41,843 bases of DNA from Acidobacterium sp. (GTDB lineage Bacteria > Acidobacteriota > Terriglobia > Terriglobales > Acidobacteriaceae). The stretch is taken from assembly GCA_003152415.1 (NCBI GenBank), contig PMAD01000288.1:9633-51475 (forward strand). The letters are read 5' to 3'. Below, piece by piece: positions 37,088 to 41,843 of the stretch. The notes under the pieces were generated by a model that was not told the origin of the DNA, ran no database searches, and worked only from the letters and a program-made list of their open reading frames with translations. The stretch's first letter is position 1; each line of letters begins with the position of its first letter. The position numbers and the translations under genes are program-made.

Positions 37088-38259
37088 ACGCGATCGAGAT
37101 ACCGCTTTCCGCGCCCGACATTACCGACGCGGAAATCGAAGCCGTTGTCTCCGTCCTGCGTACATCGCGCCTGAGCCTCGGCCCCAAAATGGAGGAATTT
37201 GAGGCAGCGATGGCCGGTTATGTTGGAGCGCCCCACGCGATCGCCGTCAGCTCGGGAACCGCAGGTCTGCACCTCGCCTTGGTGGCCCTGGGCATTGGCC
37301 CTGGCAACGAAGTCATCGTCCCGTCCTTCGCCTTCATCGCGGTCGCCAACGCCGTCCGTTACGTTGGCGCACAGCCTGTGTTCGCGGACATTGACCCTGA
37401 AACTCTGAATCTCGATCCGGCCAGCGTCGAAGCGGTCGTCACTCCTCGCACCCGCGCCCTGATGGCTGTTCACACCTTCGGCCGTCCGGCCCCGATGGCC
37501 GCCCTTCTCGACATTGCCAGGCGCCACAACCTGCTCGTCATCGAAGACGCCTGCGAAGCCATGGGTGCGGAGATCGACAGCCGCCATGTCGGCACACTCG
37601 GTGATGCCGGGGTTTTCGCCTTCTACCCCAACAAACAGATCACCACGGGCGAAGGCGGTATGGTCGTTGCCAGCAACTCCGAGGTCGCGCGGCGCATAGC
37701 CGCCCTGCGTAACCATGGCCGTTACAAATCGGCGTTTGGACAGCCTGAGATCGCGCCCGAATCGACCGACTCCTGGCTGGAGCACGCCGAACTCGGGTTC
37801 AATTACCGCCTCTCCGAAATGCAGTGCGCGCTGGGCCTGGCGCAGCTCACCCGCATCGACGCCATCCTCGCGCGCCGCGAGGCCATTGCCCGCCGCTATT
37901 GCGATCTGTTGCGAGACGAGCCACACCTGCTGCTGCCGCCTTCCAGCATTGCAGGCCAACGTCTGAGCTGGTTCGTCTTCGTGATTCGGCTCGCGCCTGC
38001 GTTTTCGCGGGCCGATCGCGATCACCTCATGCACACCCTGACTGAGCGCGGCATCGCTACGGGTCGTTACTTCGCGCCCATCCATTTGCAGCCCGCGTAC
38101 GCGGCCTGGTGTGAATCCACTCATCTCCCGATGACTGAATCCGTGGCCGCCCGAACCCTCGCCCTGCCCTTCTTCAACCGCATCTCCGAGGAGCAGATGG
38201 AGTGCGTGGGCACAGCGCTGCAGAGCGCTCTGCGCGCCGAAGCCCAGCCATTGCCGTAG
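37084..38259 (+). CDS. DegT/DnrJ/EryC1/StrS (ArnB-like) PLP-dependent sugar aminotransferase
   Basis: IPLSAPDITDAEIEAVVSVLRTSRLSLGPKMEEFEAAMAGYVG...AVSSGTAGLHLAL...VIEDACEAMGAEIDSRHVGTLGDAGVFAFYPNKQITTGEGGMVV. Confidence 0.95.
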   Translation: MNAIEIPLSAPDITDAEIEAVVSVLRTSRLSLGPKMEEFEAAMAGYVGAPHAIAVSSGTAGLHLALVALGIGPGNEVIVPSFAFIAVANAVRYVGAQPVFADIDPETLNLDPASVEAVVTPRTRALMAVHTFGRPAPMAALLDIARRHNLLVIEDACEAMGAEIDSRHVGTLGDAGVFAFYPNKQITTGEGGMVVASNSEVARRIAALRNHGRYKSAFGQPEIAPESTDSWLEHAELGFNYRLSEMQCALGLAQLTRIDAILARREAIARRYCDLLRDEPHLLLPPSSIAGQRLSWFVFVIRLAPAFSRADRDHLMHTLTERGIATGRYFAPIHLQPAYAAWCESTHLPMTESVAARTLALPFFNRISEEQMECVGTALQSALRAEAQPLP

Positions 38260-38317
38260 CGCCTGATCCCCAAAAGGGGTCATCTTCCGTGTGATATGCA
38301 GGTGCTACGATGAGGCC

Positions 38318-39244
38318 ATGCCTCCTGGCCGAAAGACGACGAGGCGGCGTGCCGCCCTCCCTGCCAAAGCGCGTCCGCGCTCCGCCGCCAATCCTCGCGA
38401 GCTCGTCATCATCACCGGCCTCTCCGGTTCCGGCAAAGCTTCGGCGCTCAAGGCGTTTGAGGATCTCGGTTTTTACGCTGTCGATAACATGCCAGTATCG
38501 CTGATGCCGCCCTTCGCCGAGTTGGTGGCGCATTCGCGCGATATTCGCCGTGCGGCGCTGGTCGTCGATGTGCGCGAGGGGCAAAGCCTCGAGAAATTTC
38601 CCTCGATGCTGCGCGACATCCGCCGCACCCTGTCCACCACGGTCCTTTTCCTCGAGGCCTCACGAGCCGCGCTGCTCGCCCGATACTCCGAGACGCGCCG
38701 CCCTCATCCTCTTGGTCGCCAGGCCCGTGTTACGCGCGCGCTGCAGGAAGAGCGCCATCTTCTGGAGCCGATCCGCAAAGTCGCCGACATCGTGATCGAC
38801 ACCACCAAATTCAATGTCCACGAACTGCGCGCCTACATCCAGAACAAATTCATGCGCGAGAGCGATGGCAAGAGCCTCGTCATCTCCTCGATCAGCTTTG
38901 GGTACAAGAAGGGCGTCCCCCTCGACGCCGATCTGGTCTTCGATGTGCGTTTCCTGCCCAACCCGCACTTCGTTCCGGAATTCCGCAATCTGACCGGAAA
39001 GGACCCGAAGGTCGAGAATTACATCATTAGCTTCTCGCAAACTCGGGAGTTTCTCGATCGGGTCACGGAGTTGCTGCTCTTTTTGCTGCCGCACTACATC
39101 AACGAAGGCAAGAGCTACCTCACTCTGGCGTTCGGCTGCACCGGCGGCCAGCACCGCTCCGTGATGATTGCCGAGGAGGTCGCCCGCCGCCTGGCGCGGC
39201 ACGGCTACGGCGTCAAGACCGCGCATCGCGACATGCCTCGCTGA
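38318..39244 (+). CDS. rapZ: RapZ/YvcJ family P-loop RNase adapter/nucleotide-binding protein
   Basis: LVIITGLSGSGKASALKAFEDLGFYAVDNMPVSLMPPFAEL...SFGYKKGVPLDADLVFDVRFLPNPHFVPEFRNLTGKD...YLTLAFGCTGGQHRSVMIAEEVARRL. Confidence 0.95.
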   Translation: MPPGRKTTRRRAALPAKARPRSAANPRELVIITGLSGSGKASALKAFEDLGFYAVDNMPVSLMPPFAELVAHSRDIRRAALVVDVREGQSLEKFPSMLRDIRRTLSTTVLFLEASRAALLARYSETRRPHPLGRQARVTRALQEERHLLEPIRKVADIVIDTTKFNVHELRAYIQNKFMRESDGKSLVISSISFGYKKGVPLDADLVFDVRFLPNPHFVPEFRNLTGKDPKVENYIISFSQTREFLDRVTELLLFLLPHYINEGKSYLTLAFGCTGGQHRSVMIAEEVARRLARHGYGVKTAHRDMPR

Positions 39245-39256
39245 CGGTCGTTCCCG

Positions 39257-39628
39257 TCACGAGACGGAGTGTTGGGAGATGGACAGCACGTTACCGTCGG
39301 GGTCCTTAAACCACGCAACCTTGTCCCCGGTCGGAAACGTGCAGATGCCCTGCGCATCCTGGCCCATGTTGGGATAGCGCTCGAAGGTCACCCCCTGCTG
39401 CTCCAGGTTCTTCATCGCCGTGCCAATGTCGTGCGCTTCCCATCCCAGAACCGTATTCGGCGCGGGCGTGAATCCCTTCGTTTTGCCAATCCGCAGCATC
39501 ACGCCGTTCATGTCGAAGACCAGCGCGAATCCGTCGTCGCGCAGGAACCTCAACCCCAGCTTATCCCGATAGAAGGCAATCGCAGCCTCCGGATTCTGCG
39601 TCATTAGAAACGTCACAACGCTGTCCAT
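39257..39628 (-). CDS. VOC superfamily (glyoxalase/bleomycin-resistance-like) protein
   Basis: VVTFLMTQNPEAAIAFYRDKLGLRFLRDDGFALVFDMNGVMLRIGK...TGDKVAWFKDPDGNVLSISQHS. Confidence 0.92.
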   Translation of the reverse strand: MDSVVTFLMTQNPEAAIAFYRDKLGLRFLRDDGFALVFDMNGVMLRIGKTKGFTPAPNTVLGWEAHDIGTAMKNLEQQGVTFERYPNMGQDAQGICTFPTGDKVAWFKDPDGNVLSISQHSVS

Positions 39629-39762
39629 AAAACCCTCCGCGATTCGACATCGTACGCCTGCCCTGCGAAATTGTCAGATGTTTCGTCCCTCCTTTTCCTC
39701 ATGCAGGATCTGGAGTCACCGAGCGCCGTGTGTTGTGTCGACCTAGAATAGAAGAAGAGCCC

Positions 39763-41843
39763 ATGGCGGAATTCACCCATCTGCACCTTCACACCGATTA
39801 CTCCTTGCTCGACGGCGCCTGCGACGTCGAAAAGCTGGTGAAGCGTGTCGCCGACATCGGGCAGAAATCCGTTGCCGTTACGGACCACGGCAACATTTAC
39901 GGAGCAGTTCATTTCTTTGAAGCTGCGAAGCACCAGGGCATTCATCCGATCCTGGGCTGCGAACTCTACATCTGCCAAAAAGAGGACCATCGCGCCGATC
40001 CGCAGGGCGACGACTACAACCACCTGCTGGTGCTGGCGGAGAACGAAGAGGGCTACCGCAATCTTGTCCGCATCACGTCAGAGGCATCGCTTCACGGCTT
40101 TTACAAAAAGCCGCGTGTCAGCAAGAAATATCTCGCCGAGCACGCGAAAGGCCTGATCGGGTTTTCCGGCTGTCTGGCCGGCGAACTGTGCGAGAACCTG
40201 ATGGCAGGCAAGTATGAAGCGGCTCGCGGCACAGCTAGCCAATATCAGAACATTTTTGGCCGCGGCAACTTCTTCCTCGAAATCCAGGACCAGGGACTCG
40301 AACTCGAGAAGAAGATCCACGCCGACCTCTTCCGTCTCGAAAAAGACCTCGACATCCCGCTGGTTGCCACCAACGACAGCCACTATCTGTGCGAGGACGA
40401 CGCGCATGCGCACGAAGTTCTGCTCTGCGTGCAAACGCTTGCCTCCATCAACGACCCCAAGCGCTTCAAGTTCGACTCCGATCAGTTCTACGTCAAAAGC
40501 GCCGCGGAGATGGAGCGGCTCTTCGCCCACGCGCCCGAAGTGGTCAGCCGCACCATGCAGTTCGCCGAGCGCTGCCATCTGAAGCTCCACAAGGTCGACA
40601 ATCCGTTTCCGGAATTCGCCGTTCCGGCCAGCCACACCGTCGACAGCTACTTCGAGCAGATCTGCCGCGAAGGCTTTCGCAAGCGGCTTGACACCTCGAT
40701 CCGCCATTTGCAGGATCGAGGCCTTTTGCGCACGCCCATTTCGGAATACGAGTCACGTCTCGAACGCGAAATCGACATCATCCGGCAGATGAAGTTCTCC
40801 GGCTACTTCCTCATCGTCTGGGACTTCATCCGCTACGCGCGCGAACACGATATTCCTGTGGGCCCAGGTCGCGGCTCGGCGGCCGGCTCACTCGCGACCT
40901 ACTGTATGGAGATCACCGACATCGACCCGCTCCAGAACGCGCTGCTCTTCGAGCGCTTCCTCAATCCCGAGCGCGTCTCCATGCCCGACATCGACATCGA
41001 CTTCTGCATGAACCGCCGCGGCGAAGTTATCGACTACGTCACGCGCAAATACGGCCGCGAGCAGGTAGCGCAGATCATCACCTTCAACACCATGGCGGCG
41101 AAGGCTGCGATCAAAGATGTCGGCCGCGCCCTTGACATGCCCTACGGCGATGTCGACCGCATCGCCAAGCTCATACCGACGACGATCGGCGTTACCCTCG
41201 ACGATGCACTAAAGGACTCGCCGCAACTGCAGGAGGCCTATCAGGGCAATCCGCAGATTCGCGAGCTGATCGACACAGCGAAGAAGCTCGAAGACCTCAT
41301 CCGCGGAGCCGGCGTTCATGCCTCTGCCGTGGTGATCGCGCCGCGTCCGCTGACCGAACTTGTGCCGGTCGCCAGGGCCAAGAACGACGAAATCGTCACC
41401 GCCTATGACATGAAGGCCATCGAGAAGATGGGCCTGCTCAAAATGGATTTCCTGGGCCTCACCACGCTCACAGTCATCAACGACGCCATCAAACTCATCA
41501 CACGCAATCGTGGCGTGCAGGTGGACATGGCCACACTGCCGCTCGATGACCAAACGACCTACGAGAAGGTCTTCCATCGCGCGCTCACGTCGGGGGTTTT
41601 CCAGTTTGAGTCAGGAGGGATGCGCGATGTTCTCCGTCGTTACAAACCCACGACGGTTGAGGACCTGACTGCCCTCAACGCGCTTTACCGTCCTGGCCCC
41701 ATCCAGGGCGGCATGATCGACGACTTCATCGAGCGCAAGTGGGGCCGCCGCAAAGTCGAGTATCCGCTGCCTCCGCTCGAAGCCATCCTCAAAGAAACGC
41801 AGGGGGTCATCGTCTATCAGGAACAGGTGATGCAGATCGCGCA
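39763..41843 (+). CDS. dnaE: DNA polymerase III alpha subunit, 3' truncated by window edge (absent from the supplied ORF track)
   Basis: Translated from ATG 39763: MAEFTHLHLHTDYSLLDGACDVEKLVKRVADIGQKSVAVTDHGN...GPGRGSAAGSLATYCMEITDIDPLQNALLFERFLNPERVSMPDIDIDFCMNRRGEVIDYV...ALNALYRPGPIQGGMIDDFIERK. Open to the last base. Confidence 0.98.
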   Translation, partial: MAEFTHLHLHTDYSLLDGACDVEKLVKRVADIGQKSVAVTDHGNIYGAVHFFEAAKHQGIHPILGCELYICQKEDHRADPQGDDYNHLLVLAENEEGYRNLVRITSEASLHGFYKKPRVSKKYLAEHAKGLIGFSGCLAGELCENLMAGKYEAARGTASQYQNIFGRGNFFLEIQDQGLELEKKIHADLFRLEKDLDIPLVATNDSHYLCEDDAHAHEVLLCVQTLASINDPKRFKFDSDQFYVKSAAEMERLFAHAPEVVSRTMQFAERCHLKLHKVDNPFPEFAVPASHTVDSYFEQICREGFRKRLDTSIRHLQDRGLLRTPISEYESRLEREIDIIRQMKFSGYFLIVWDFIRYAREHDIPVGPGRGSAAGSLATYCMEITDIDPLQNALLFERFLNPERVSMPDIDIDFCMNRRGEVIDYVTRKYGREQVAQIITFNTMAAKAAIKDVGRALDMPYGDVDRIAKLIPTTIGVTLDDALKDSPQLQEAYQGNPQIRELIDTAKKLEDLIRGAGVHASAVVIAPRPLTELVPVARAKNDEIVTAYDMKAIEKMGLLKMDFLGLTTLTVINDAIKLITRNRGVQVDMATLPLDDQTTYEKVFHRALTSGVFQFESGGMRDVLRRYKPTTVEDLTALNALYRPGPIQGGMIDDFIERKWGRRKVEYPLPPLEAILKETQGVIVYQEQVMQIA

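Noticed and set aside
1-41843. Search for CRISPR arrays, transposases, prophage genes, toxin-antitoxin or known defence modules
   Set aside because: No regularly spaced direct repeats or recognisable proteins of these classes were seen. The Xer recombinases look chromosomal rather than integron- or phage-type, though this was not tested by phylogeny.

Overview
The window is about 41.8 kb of GC-rich, gene-dense bacterial chromosome. Gene content and protein style suggest Acidobacteriota, which is an inference from memory and was not searched. It is mostly housekeeping and metabolic sequence. I saw no CRISPR array, prophage, transposase, rRNA or intact tRNA. Left to right it contains: a pentose-phosphate/glucose cluster (GH15 C-terminus, tkt, rpiB, HAD phosphatase, a collapsed gnd remnant, zwf, pgl, glk) followed by copC/copD; an M1 aminopeptidase; two tandem Xer-type tyrosine recombinases and a Ku gene; yggU/yggS; a large PAS-GGDEF-EAL-CZB c-di-GMP protein; a HAD-IB/BtuF-like/NUDIX group; cupin and Nramp genes; a secreted beta-propeller protein; a LolC/E-type permease; a zinc-dependent phospholipase C-like protein; cdsA-dxr-rseP; an amidase; a three-gene nucleotide-sugar cassette (CapD-like, NeuC-like, DegT-like); rapZ; a VOC protein; and the 5' part of dnaE, which the ORF track misses because it runs off the window. 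The strongest observations are: (1) an out-of-frame gnd remnant that keeps only the first ~9 and last ~55 codons inside an otherwise intact PPP cluster; (2) a 10-bp palindromic AATTATAATT that could serve as a shared -10 for two divergent, near-leaderless genes; (3) four tandem 11-bp repeats flanked by an inverted repeat between convergent genes; (4) a REP-like element that appears to supply the dxr Shine-Dalgarno; (5) a structured leader with partial resemblance to a c-di-GMP-I riboswitch next to the GGDEF/EAL gene. I found no clearly novel multi-gene system and do not claim one.
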